This document shows positions 35,366 through 43,720 of a DNA stretch of 64,000 nucleotides, one piece after another; position 1 is the first letter of the stretch; the number at the start of each line of letters is the position of its first letter. The notes under the pieces are model-generated. The model did no database searches, was not told the DNA's origin, and saw only the letters and a list, made by a program, of their open reading frames with translations. The DNA is from CAVOJV01 sp963696325 (GTDB taxonomy: Bacteria > Pseudomonadota > Gammaproteobacteria > Competibacterales > Competibacteraceae): positions 18,232 through 82,231 of the forward strand of contig CAVOJV010000041.1 in assembly GCA_963696325.1 (NCBI GenBank). The letters are read 5' to 3'. Both the position numbers and the translations under genes were made by a program.

Positions 35366-36445
35366 CTAGTTTGTGGGCAACTCCTTCGCCTTGATAATCC
35401 AATTGACACTGACGTTCTTGGGCCGGGTTTCGTTGCCACCTGTGGTCCCGGTCTGGACGTCGGCCGCCCTCCAATGGTTTCCACCCGCATGTCCGTTGGG
35501 TGGCACTTCTGTTCCAGGGAACTTTGAGTATCCATGGCTATGACTCTTGAATTCATCATCCTGGAGACTGCCGACGCCGCGCCTGTTTCCACCCTGGGCT
35601 ATTAGAGAGCGACTCCCGGCATCGGGATCTCTGCCTTGGTCTTGGTCAGCGCCACGCAGAAAGCGCCCTCGTAGATCAGGTACCCGGAAGGCGGTCTTGG
35701 CGTCGTTCGCGCCAAAGGCAGTGCCAATTGCCGAGAAGAGATCCGGATAATTCTTCGTTTCGAGGAGAGCCCCGTCGCACGGCAGCCATCCCCGCGTTTG
35801 CAATTGCCCGACAACTTTCTGATCCGTAGTATCTCCGCCGTAGGCCATGATGGTCCCGACCGGCACCGCGGCCAGCGGAACCCCTGCAGCCGTCGTAAAG
35901 CTCTTCGCCTTTACCACGCCGTTGACATCGAGGCTGGCGTCCGCGTCGGGCTTGGTTTTCCCGATACCGACTCTACCGGATGCAAAGAGGGTGTCCGCAT
36001 AGAGCGCGATGCGCCTCTGACCTGAATCGGTAATGCCACCGATATGCAACCATTTCGTTTGTCCATCGATGTTGGCTGCCATGCCGATCCAGTTGTTGGC
36101 ATACGGTGCGCCGTTTCCATCGGCGAAAGCGAGCGAGCTCAGGTGTGCTCTGCCTCTTACATCCAGCGTATTGCCGGGTTTCGAAGTGCCGATACCAACC
36201 CTGCCCGACGGGTCGATGAACAGGGCATCCGTTAGACCCTCTCCGTAGAGCGCGCCGGTCACCGCGAACAACACAAGCACGGGCAACGCGACCATGAGGA
36301 TCTGCTTGGGCGCGCCAAAGCGATGACGACGTTGCGCGCTGTTTTGACCACATGCCCGTGCGGATTCCAGGACATGTACTTGTTGCCGGAGCGCGTCCAA
36401 CTCGGCTCTGAGATCCACGTACTCCATCTTTCGATGCTTCTTCAT
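35366..36445 (-). CDS. Membrane-anchored phage tail collar-domain protein
   Basis: A 359-residue protein with the same plan as its paralogue: N-terminal coiled coil (VDLRAELDALRQQVHVLE), membrane segment (ILMVALPVLVLFAVTGALYG), fibre repeats RVGIGTSKP and RVGIGKTKP, and NWIGMAANIDGQTKWLHIGGITD. A tail collar domain then follows from about residue 200 (VPVGTIMAYGG, GWLPCDGALL, FRVPDLRGRFLRGAD) and ends RPKNVSVNWIIKA. In phages this fold tips short tail fibres and binds receptors. A membrane anchor on such a protein is unusual. Confidence 0.82.
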   Translation of the reverse strand: MKKHRKMEYVDLRAELDALRQQVHVLESARACGQNSAQRRHRFGAPKQILMVALPVLVLFAVTGALYGEGLTDALFIDPSGRVGIGTSKPGNTLDVRGRAHLSSLAFADGNGAPYANNWIGMAANIDGQTKWLHIGGITDSGQRRIALYADTLFASGRVGIGKTKPDADASLDVNGVVKAKSFTTAAGVPLAAVPVGTIMAYGGDTTDQKVVGQLQTRGWLPCDGALLETKNYPDLFSAIGTAFGANDAKTAFRVPDLRGRFLRGADQDQGRDPDAGSRSLIAQGGNRRGVGSLQDDEFKSHSHGYSKFPGTEVPPNGHAGGNHWRAADVQTGTTGGNETRPKNVSVNWIIKAKELPTN

Positions 36446-36627
36446 TTTACCTCTCCTCGTGGACGGTGCAGAACGTCAATCACCCTGGCTGATGGTCGAG
36501 GCGCTCGGTGCGGACATCTTCAGTGCATGGTCATCGTTCCTGCTGCGGATGGTTGCCGCTTGGTCGTTACGATTTCTCCCGGCGTTGATCACTCCAAGTG
36601 TCGGCGTTGCCTGCGGTTCCCCGGTGC

Positions 36628-38493
36628 TCACCGCACGCTCTGTACGTCCAACGTCGCGCTTGCCGGCCAGCGGAAGCCGGGTTTGAAGTTGACGCTCTTC
36701 GCCTTTACTGTGATGCGCTCGCCGGCCTTCGCAACGGCACCGTCAGCAACAGTGACGTTATCCGCGCTGTATATAGCGTCCTGATCGAACGCGGACACCG
36801 TGAGTGGGGACTGTGCTTTCGGACTCAAATCATAAACGGCGTTGCCTGTATAGCCGATCAGCGCTCCACCCGGTGTGAATTGCACGGCGGTTGGAGAAAA
36901 GCCGAGCGGCTGTGGCGCGGACAGTTTTTTCTTGGAGCTCGAGTATATGTACAGACCCTTATCGGTATGCAGATAAAGTGAACCCGCCTGGTCGAGCAGC
37001 AGAGCAGACACGTTAGCCCCTACATTCTCAGACTCAGTGGGAGGCGGGGATGCGGAGTTGCCCAACAAGCCTTTCGAGTCGTACCACGTGTAGCGGATGA
37101 GGATTCCGCCCGACGTGACATACAGCGAGTTCTCATCCACGCCAAGCGCAGGCACAGCCGATAGAGGCTGTCCCAACTGCTGGCCCCATACGACCCGAGG
37201 TTGCCCCGTTTGCGCTTCGAACGCGAGGAGTTGCAAATAGCCTTTGTCGCTCGTGTTGCCCGCCGCAAAGATATAATCGATCGAATCGCCGCCACTCGTT
37301 TTAGTCACTACGACGGGCCGAAGCAGCGTCAGTAGCGCCGGATATGCGCAGGGCGATCCTGAAGGACAGTGGCCGACCTCATGCGACACAACGTCTCCGG
37401 TCGCGGTGTCGACGCGCAGAACGTTACGTCTATCCTCACTGGCAGTAATCGTGGCCAGCACGTAAGCGTAGCGGCCATTCGCGCTGAGCGCGATCGGGCT
37501 CACTGCAGTGAGCTTGAGCTCTGTGGCCCAGATTTCACGAAGCGCGGGATTGAACGCGACGATGCTGGCTCCAGCCTTCCTGTTCTTGAAGTACAGGCTG
37601 CCGTCGGCCCCCATGGCAGGCGTTTCTTTCTCGTCGACTTGAAGCGTACCGGCACCGATGTCTTTGGCTTCGTTGCATGACGCAGTCTGATTGTCTTGCA
37701 GCGTCGTCAGGTCGCAGCTGCGAATCGCGTCTGTGCTGATGAGCTGCAGGCGTCCCTGAGCTGTGACGAAGGCGAACGACTTAATGGACACTGCCAATCC
37801 GAGCGGAGCATTCACAAGGTTCGGCGCGCCACCACCCACGCGATACAGTCGACTGGCATCGGACGCCCCACCGACAAGGTAGACCGCACGATCGTGGAAG
37901 ACTGGATTCGCAAGCAGTACCCCCGAAGGGAGCTTGTACCACTCCGATGAGAAAAAAGATGCCGGCTCCTTGTAGGCCCACGCCGTGGTTTGCGCTGACC
38001 GCGCCAGATTGGGTGAGTCATAGGTTACGATCAGCCGGGGGCGGTCTGCGCTACGAGTGGCGCCGGCACCGTGATAGGTCCATGCCGCGTACGGCGAATC
38101 GGTTGTGAGCGTAAGCACCGCGGACTTCCCTGGAGAGCAAGCCTTCTCCTGCAATCTGGCGAAATACGGTTCGGGCGCATTGCCGTACGCTGACCAGCCG
38201 CCGACCTGCTCCTTGCCCGACAACACGGAAACGTCCTGGTCGGCTCGCGCTAGTGAACCACCGGGGAGCGGGACTACGCGCAGAGCACACTCCATCACCT
38301 TCGCACCTGGCGTGGGTGCCGGTCCGATGTCGAACGTAAGCGTGGCCGTCTCCGTCGATTTGTCTTGAGCATTCACCGCGAAATCTTTCCGCGCGTCTTG
38401 CGTAAGAACGACGGTCGTAACGTCGGCTCTAACCGCCGGAAGCGAGGTGACTACAGCAATGACTGTGAATGCAACACAAAGCGCTCGTTTCAT
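36628..38493 (-). CDS. Exported beta-propeller-like protein
   Basis: A 621-residue protein with a Sec signal peptide (residues 1-23, ending PAVRA). Residues about 25-150 look like a beta-sandwich (TLTFDIGPAPTPG ... RLIVTYD). Most of the rest (about 165-560) has repeats ending in blades such as PVFHDRAVYLVGG, SLYFKNR, NSLYVTSGGILIRYTW, typical of PQQ/WD-like propellers. No catalytic motif seen. It would work outside the cytoplasm, like the fibre domains of its downstream neighbours. It starts 33 bases after the preceding gene. Confidence 0.7.
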   Translation of the reverse strand: MKRALCVAFTVIAVVTSLPAVRADVTTVVLTQDARKDFAVNAQDKSTETATLTFDIGPAPTPGAKVMECALRVVPLPGGSLARADQDVSVLSGKEQVGGWSAYGNAPEPYFARLQEKACSPGKSAVLTLTTDSPYAAWTYHGAGATRSADRPRLIVTYDSPNLARSAQTTAWAYKEPASFFSSEWYKLPSGVLLANPVFHDRAVYLVGGASDASRLYRVGGGAPNLVNAPLGLAVSIKSFAFVTAQGRLQLISTDAIRSCDLTTLQDNQTASCNEAKDIGAGTLQVDEKETPAMGADGSLYFKNRKAGASIVAFNPALREIWATELKLTAVSPIALSANGRYAYVLATITASEDRRNVLRVDTATGDVVSHEVGHCPSGSPCAYPALLTLLRPVVVTKTSGGDSIDYIFAAGNTSDKGYLQLLAFEAQTGQPRVVWGQQLGQPLSAVPALGVDENSLYVTSGGILIRYTWYDSKGLLGNSASPPPTESENVGANVSALLLDQAGSLYLHTDKGLYIYSSSKKKLSAPQPLGFSPTAVQFTPGGALIGYTGNAVYDLSPKAQSPLTVSAFDQDAIYSADNVTVADGAVAKAGERITVKAKSVNFKPGFRWPASATLDVQSVR

Positions 38494-38526
38494 GACCCGG
38501 CTCCTCGATCTAGTAGTCCATCTCGA

Positions 38527-40263
38527 TTAGACGCGAACGAACAACGGCCATCCGTCGAGGTGGCCGTATAGGGCATTTCTGTGCAAGTACCGGAGGTAGA
38601 GTCGATCGCAGAAGGACACCGCCGCAACGCTGTGCGGGGTAGACGTCCAGTTGCCCCGCACTTTGGTGGGAAGCGCCGGAGGGTCAGCGCCGGGCCAAGA
38701 ATCCGCTGTCTCTCTCATCCCACCGGTCGCGAGTGTGCGCATCGCGCCCGTGATCTGCCAGGCTGGGCCACCTGTCCGCTTCGTGACGATGACGTTCAGC
38801 TTGCCGTCGCAAGGCGCTGCCCCAGTGCCGATGGCGTTTTCGGCAATGTATTCTGCACGCACAGGATCGTCTTGCTTCGGCTTGGGCCGGGGCGCCCAGG
38901 TGAGGTTGGCCGCAACCGGTAAGGGGGTTGTCCAGATGTCGTTCAACGGATTCCCGTTGGGCGAGCTCACACCGCCGCACACCCATATCATTTTCGCGAA
39001 CGTGGAGGCGCTGAACATGCAGCGCGGTGTGAATCGCTTCGCCATCGTGACGGCCGCCGCCTTGAGCGTGCCGTCCTTACCAATCGCGAAACTCCAAACG
39101 TCGTTCAGAGTCGAGTGATACTTGTCGATCCCGCCAAGCATCCAGATCGTGTTGTCGTCCACGATGACGCACGCATGGCCCATACGCGCGCAGTCCTGGA
39201 AACGCTGCGCGGAGGCAGCGGAAGCATCGGTTACGCTCGCCTCCTGCCACGAGCGACGGGAGCGGATTGAAGCAGGGTCATCGTCGAGCGCGTAGTAGAC
39301 GATTCGATTGCTGATCCGTGCCGGATCGACGCTGCTGCCGCCGATGAGCCACAGACGGTTCTTGAGCCGCACGCCCGGGCTCGACTCCATTCCTTCAGGC
39401 ACCTGATCGTCGATGACTTCCCAATTCGTGATGCCGTTTTCCGATCGGCAGAGGACTGCCTTGCGACCGCCGTTGTTCGCAGGTCGTACGAAGATAGCGT
39501 ACAAAGCGTCTGCCGGGCTGGCGTCGCCGGGGTCGAATATCGTGGAGGGAAACGCGTGCTCGCCGAACGGTATAAGGGGATACCACTTGTCTTCGCTCAG
39601 GACATTGACCGTGGCTTGCCGTTTCGCGCTTCCTATCCTGAGATCGTAGGTCCAAGTTTTCGATGGGCTGTCGATAGCCGGGGATTTAGCGCGCTTGCCG
39701 TGCTCGCGCTCCGTGTCCAAAGTGGGCTGTTCGTCTCCCGCCACCTCCCAGCGCAGCGTGACATCCCCTTTGCCGATCACGTATGCCGGCTCGGCGATGA
39801 AGTACAAAATCGGATTCTGCGCTTGCTGCTGAGATGCCGTCGGTTTCGCCTTCGCGATGGCAATTTCCGTGGGAGGTTCGTCGCCGGAGCTGCGGCTCAC
39901 GAGGACGCTGAGTTTCGACTCTCCTGCAACTGCCCTGCAAAGAACGTTATTGATGGAGACAACCAGTTTCGTGGGGTTAGCCGGATCGGTCTGCAGGCCG
40001 TTGTCTGCGTCGACCAACCACCAGTCCTTCGGGTTGTCGCCGTCGCCCCGCGGCATCGCCTTTCCATCGACGAGCACCTCTACATCGTTAGCGTCTTCCG
40101 CTCGCCTCAGCACACCGGACTCGCCGAGCGGGATCTCAAGCATCATCCACACGCACTCATCGCCTTGCAGGGAGATGGTGAAGGCGATGCGATTCGTTTT
40201 CTTGTAGTCGTCACCGATCGTAAGTGATGCTTTGGTAGGCTCGACTTTGATGGTGAACGCCAT
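38527..40263 (-). CDS. Kelch-like beta-propeller protein, unknown role
   Basis: A 578-residue protein without signal peptide. The N-terminal 230 residues look beta-rich (FTIKVEPTKASLTIGDDYKKTNR...). The C-terminal part has Kelch-like blades: GVRLKNRLWLIGGSS, MGHACVIVDDNTIWMLGGIDKYHSTLNDVWSF, SASTFAKMIWVCGGVSSPNGNPLNDIWT. Such propellers bind proteins or sugars. The gene begins 10 bases after the stop of the 1148-residue gene, so they are co-translated. Confidence 0.72.
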   Translation of the reverse strand: MAFTIKVEPTKASLTIGDDYKKTNRIAFTISLQGDECVWMMLEIPLGESGVLRRAEDANDVEVLVDGKAMPRGDGDNPKDWWLVDADNGLQTDPANPTKLVVSINNVLCRAVAGESKLSVLVSRSSGDEPPTEIAIAKAKPTASQQQAQNPILYFIAEPAYVIGKGDVTLRWEVAGDEQPTLDTEREHGKRAKSPAIDSPSKTWTYDLRIGSAKRQATVNVLSEDKWYPLIPFGEHAFPSTIFDPGDASPADALYAIFVRPANNGGRKAVLCRSENGITNWEVIDDQVPEGMESSPGVRLKNRLWLIGGSSVDPARISNRIVYYALDDDPASIRSRRSWQEASVTDASAASAQRFQDCARMGHACVIVDDNTIWMLGGIDKYHSTLNDVWSFAIGKDGTLKAAAVTMAKRFTPRCMFSASTFAKMIWVCGGVSSPNGNPLNDIWTTPLPVAANLTWAPRPKPKQDDPVRAEYIAENAIGTGAAPCDGKLNVIVTKRTGGPAWQITGAMRTLATGGMRETADSWPGADPPALPTKVRGNWTSTPHSVAAVSFCDRLYLRYLHRNALYGHLDGWPLFVRV

Positions 40264-40273
40264 GGTGATTACC

Positions 40274-43200
40274 TCAGTTGGGGTTACCGGTTGCCGTGCT
40301 GCCGCCAGTGCGTCTAAGTCGCAACTTGAGCCAACCCTCGGTCAACCTAAGTTGGTCGACAAACCGTGCCCGATCATCGGCGGGTCGGATTTCGTGCCAA
40401 CCGGTCGCGGGCCGGGTAGACCAGGACCATTGGCCGAACGCATCCGACGGCCGCGGCAACGTGGGCTGCGCCCCTGTGGCCGCGCTGTCGTCCAAGACGG
40501 GTGCAGCGCTGAAGTAGACTTCTTCGAGCAGGGTCGCCTGCTTGCTCACTTCCGCCGGAAGCTCGAGTACCGAGCGGGGCAGAATGCCGGTGGCAGCGTG
40601 CACTTTCGCGCTCGCGTCCAGCAACAAGATGAGCGAGACCGGATTGTCGCTCGCGGCGAGCGTCACTTCTTTGTCATATTGAATGCGACTGCTGTTGGAC
40701 AGGCGGCGGATAGCCTGCTGGCACGCGAAGAAAGATTGCTCATTGTTCGCCGTGAGGTAGCCGACCAGACCGTCGGCCTGTATGCGCATGCTGCCCAGAC
40801 GCACGGGGACTTGCAGCTTCTCCAGACCTTCGGTCTCGAATTTCCACGTGGTTTGAGCGGTATTCCAGTAGCCGGCGGGAAGGCCTTGGAGCTCGAGTGC
40901 GATCGAAGCGCGGACGAGCGCGAGCGGGCGGCCGAGCAGCACGGTCATGGCCGCGTCTTCCGGGGGCAGGCGCGCATCGGTCTTGCGTAGAACAAGGTCG
41001 ACCAGTTCCAGGAACGCTTGTCCTTCATCAGCGCTGAAGCTGGTAGCGAGGTTGAGGAAGTTTCGCAGCCATTCGTTAGCGATGCCGCGAATTTCCAGCG
41101 TGGAGCCGGGGATCGGCCGCCACTTGAACGTTACCTTGGAGCTGATCGTCTTTTCGCCGAGAGCCGGCAATACGCTCTCCAGCGCACCGAGGGGCTCACC
41201 GTTCGCGCTGAAGACAATGAAACTCTTGTCGAGGAAGTTCGCGACGATCCATCCGCAGACGGGACTCGTTCCAATCTTATCCGCCGGCTGACAGTCGAAA
41301 TTCAAGCGAGCCGGTTGGACCAGCCGCGGGCTGAAAGCCACGTGGTAATCGCGGGTCGGCGGCGCCAGCGCGGACGACGCGATGACTTTGGGTGGCTCAG
41401 CCGGTAAGTTGCTGGAATCGAGCACCTTGCGCGTCTGCCCGAACGCATCGATGATCCACAGGTTTACGATTTTCAACGCGCCCACGCGCACGGGAAACAG
41501 CTTCTTTGGGACCGGGACACTCGACTGCGGAACCCGCTCGATCACGTCCCACACCGGATCCAGCGGAGGCACGAACAACCCTAACGCTTGCCTCAGCAGC
41601 AGCTCATTGAGACCGCCGAGCGACTGACCGACGATCTTCGTTTCATCGATCCGGTTCAAGTTGCTGAGCCGTGCGCCCGGCCACGCCGTTTCGGCGAAGC
41701 GTCTGAGATTTGCAGTCAATTGACCGCCAGAGAGCGCGGAGATGATCGTAGCGCCTTGGAGCGACACATCGAGGTCGGGCGGGGGAAACTTGGTGTTTGA
41801 CGTGAGATCGCTTGCGCTCTCGTCGGGATTGATTTTCCAGCCGGCGAGCGCGCGGCCATGAGGACTGGCGGATGCTTCCGGCGCATACGCGGGCGCCCAG
41901 TCCGCCTGCCACATCAAATACAGCGGACGCCAGGTATTGCGCCCCGTCCAAAGCGTAGCGGCGACATCGTCCGGCCGTTGACCGAGCCACTCCACCGTAA
42001 CGCCACTCGCATGCGCTGTCTGGTCGAGACTTTCCTGGAGCCTTTGAAACAGGCCGCGCTCCAACCGCTTGCCGGTCGGGTCTAACAGTTCCGCACAGCT
42101 CGGACTCAGCAGCAGAAGCTCGAACACGAGCAGGCGTGCGGCTTCATCCAGCGCAAGCGCGTTTGCAATCGACACGGTGAAGCAGTCTTTCGCCAAAAAC
42201 GTGTCACCGGATTGCCGGACACCGGTGAGCACGTCTTTCGCAAGACGACCACGCGAGATGGCATCGCCGGGACTCTTGCCGCCAGGCGCGGAGCCGGCCT
42301 CCTGGATGCGGCTCAGCTGCTCGCCGTCGAGCACGACGAAGGGATCCTTTGGCTGCAGAAACGGTGGCATCGTAGACTCCGCGACCCGCATGCCGGTGTG
42401 TTCCGCCAGCAGCGCCGCGTTCACGGCCGTTTTGCAACGCTCGACTTCAACTTCGCGATCGCGACGCGCCGCCTTGGCCGTTTGCAACTCGGTCTCCACG
42501 GGCTTCATGACATCCCGCGCAGGACGATTGCGCTGTACGCCTTTCTGCTTGCTTCCCCACGCCACCCAGCAGGCGAACACTCGTGCTCGCAGCGAGTCGA
42601 GTTCGCGCACGTGCCGGTCGAGCGCCTGCTGTGCGTCATTCAACTTCTTCAGCAGATCCTGCACATTGGGAGAGAGCGGCGGTTGCAGCGTCTGCGCATC
42701 GGCGGTCCGATCTACAGGTTCGAGCGTCCAGCGCTTCCCACCGGGTGCGGCACTGAAAGCGTGACGGTGCAGCAAATCGCCGAATTGATAGCGCTCCGAT
42801 ACCTGATCTGCCTGATCGTGCTGGAACGCGCAGAGCACCTGTTGCAGCTCTGGATTGTCGGGAGCGACGAGTGCACTGAGCGCTTCAGCGGCGCTCCCGC
42901 CGATTGCCACTCGCCGCGTAGCGGCGCCGACCGCCGCCGGATAGCGCTGCTTATCGCCTTGCCACGCGAGGGCGATGACACCGCCATGGCAGAGCGTGCG
43001 CTTGGGTGGATCTTTCAGCCGTTCCTTGAATGGACTGCGACGAAGGAGGTCCTGTGCAGGATCGGAGTACCAGCCCATAACCAGATACGTGAGCAGACTG
43101 CCGTCCGCGACACCTTCCATTGCGTCCCAGAATCCGAGCACGCTGCGACACGCAGGGTAGTAGCCGGCGAAAGAGGGATCTCCCCAGCCCGTCGACTTGA

Positions 43201-43720
43201 GCTCGAACCGATATTGCGGATGCTCTTCCTTCCACGCGGTCGCGTCCACCGCGCGACCTACATATCCCAAACGACTGCCGTTGAGCTCCTTGGGCGGCGT
43301 GCCCTCGAAAAAAGGAAAGGGCGAACCTTTGGCATTCTGATCGGCCGCGACATAGTCGCTCTCGACAATCCATGCCTTCGAGGAGAACGTGCGCTGGCTT
43401 GGTGCGTGCCACACGCGCAGAACGAGCCAGCGATTGGGAAGCAACGGCTGCTCAGATGCCTTGGCACCGCCGTGGACCGCATGCAGGAACGCCGTTGGCA
43501 GTGTCCAGTGCAGATGCACGCCCGCCTGCAACGGCGGAAGCTTTTCTGTCGCGAAGGGAAGGAAGTGATTGGCATCGAAGTGCCACTTCGCAAAATCCTC
43601 TTGCGTGCGTGGTATCGCAGCGAGATCGTATAACTGCTCGGCCCCGGCGCCTACCATGAACGCCTGTACATTGGTCGCGACCAGCAGATAGTCGTCTGCG
43701 CTGAATGCCGGCTGACTCAC
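40274..43720 (-). CDS. Very large unknown protein (1148 residues)
   Basis: I do not recognise a named family. No signal peptide or membrane segment; the start is SQPAFSADDYLLVATNVQAFMVGAG. Residues about 350-440 form a charged coiled coil (DLLKKLNDAQQALDRHVRELDSLRARV...). Several Trp-rich segments are present (WFERG is absent, but YRFELKSTGWGDPSFAGYYP and TLWTGRNTWRPLYLMWQADWAP are). The size and all-in-one layout suggest a structural or scaffold role. It overlaps the 733-residue gene by 4 bp (ATGA), so they are translationally coupled and probably act together. Confidence 0.7.
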   Translation of the reverse strand: MSQPAFSADDYLLVATNVQAFMVGAGAEQLYDLAAIPRTQEDFAKWHFDANHFLPFATEKLPPLQAGVHLHWTLPTAFLHAVHGGAKASEQPLLPNRWLVLRVWHAPSQRTFSSKAWIVESDYVAADQNAKGSPFPFFEGTPPKELNGSRLGYVGRAVDATAWKEEHPQYRFELKSTGWGDPSFAGYYPACRSVLGFWDAMEGVADGSLLTYLVMGWYSDPAQDLLRRSPFKERLKDPPKRTLCHGGVIALAWQGDKQRYPAAVGAATRRVAIGGSAAEALSALVAPDNPELQQVLCAFQHDQADQVSERYQFGDLLHRHAFSAAPGGKRWTLEPVDRTADAQTLQPPLSPNVQDLLKKLNDAQQALDRHVRELDSLRARVFACWVAWGSKQKGVQRNRPARDVMKPVETELQTAKAARRDREVEVERCKTAVNAALLAEHTGMRVAESTMPPFLQPKDPFVVLDGEQLSRIQEAGSAPGGKSPGDAISRGRLAKDVLTGVRQSGDTFLAKDCFTVSIANALALDEAARLLVFELLLLSPSCAELLDPTGKRLERGLFQRLQESLDQTAHASGVTVEWLGQRPDDVAATLWTGRNTWRPLYLMWQADWAPAYAPEASASPHGRALAGWKINPDESASDLTSNTKFPPPDLDVSLQGATIISALSGGQLTANLRRFAETAWPGARLSNLNRIDETKIVGQSLGGLNELLLRQALGLFVPPLDPVWDVIERVPQSSVPVPKKLFPVRVGALKIVNLWIIDAFGQTRKVLDSSNLPAEPPKVIASSALAPPTRDYHVAFSPRLVQPARLNFDCQPADKIGTSPVCGWIVANFLDKSFIVFSANGEPLGALESVLPALGEKTISSKVTFKWRPIPGSTLEIRGIANEWLRNFLNLATSFSADEGQAFLELVDLVLRKTDARLPPEDAAMTVLLGRPLALVRASIALELQGLPAGYWNTAQTTWKFETEGLEKLQVPVRLGSMRIQADGLVGYLTANNEQSFFACQQAIRRLSNSSRIQYDKEVTLAASDNPVSLILLLDASAKVHAATGILPRSVLELPAEVSKQATLLEEVYFSAAPVLDDSAATGAQPTLPRPSDAFGQWSWSTRPATGWHEIRPADDRARFVDQLRLTEGWLKLRLRRTGGSTATGNPN

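Noticed and set aside
42212..43633. Long plus-strand ORF opposite the 1148-residue gene
   Set aside because: It is an antisense shadow. The minus-strand gene is longer, overlaps its neighbour by ATGA and fits the operon.
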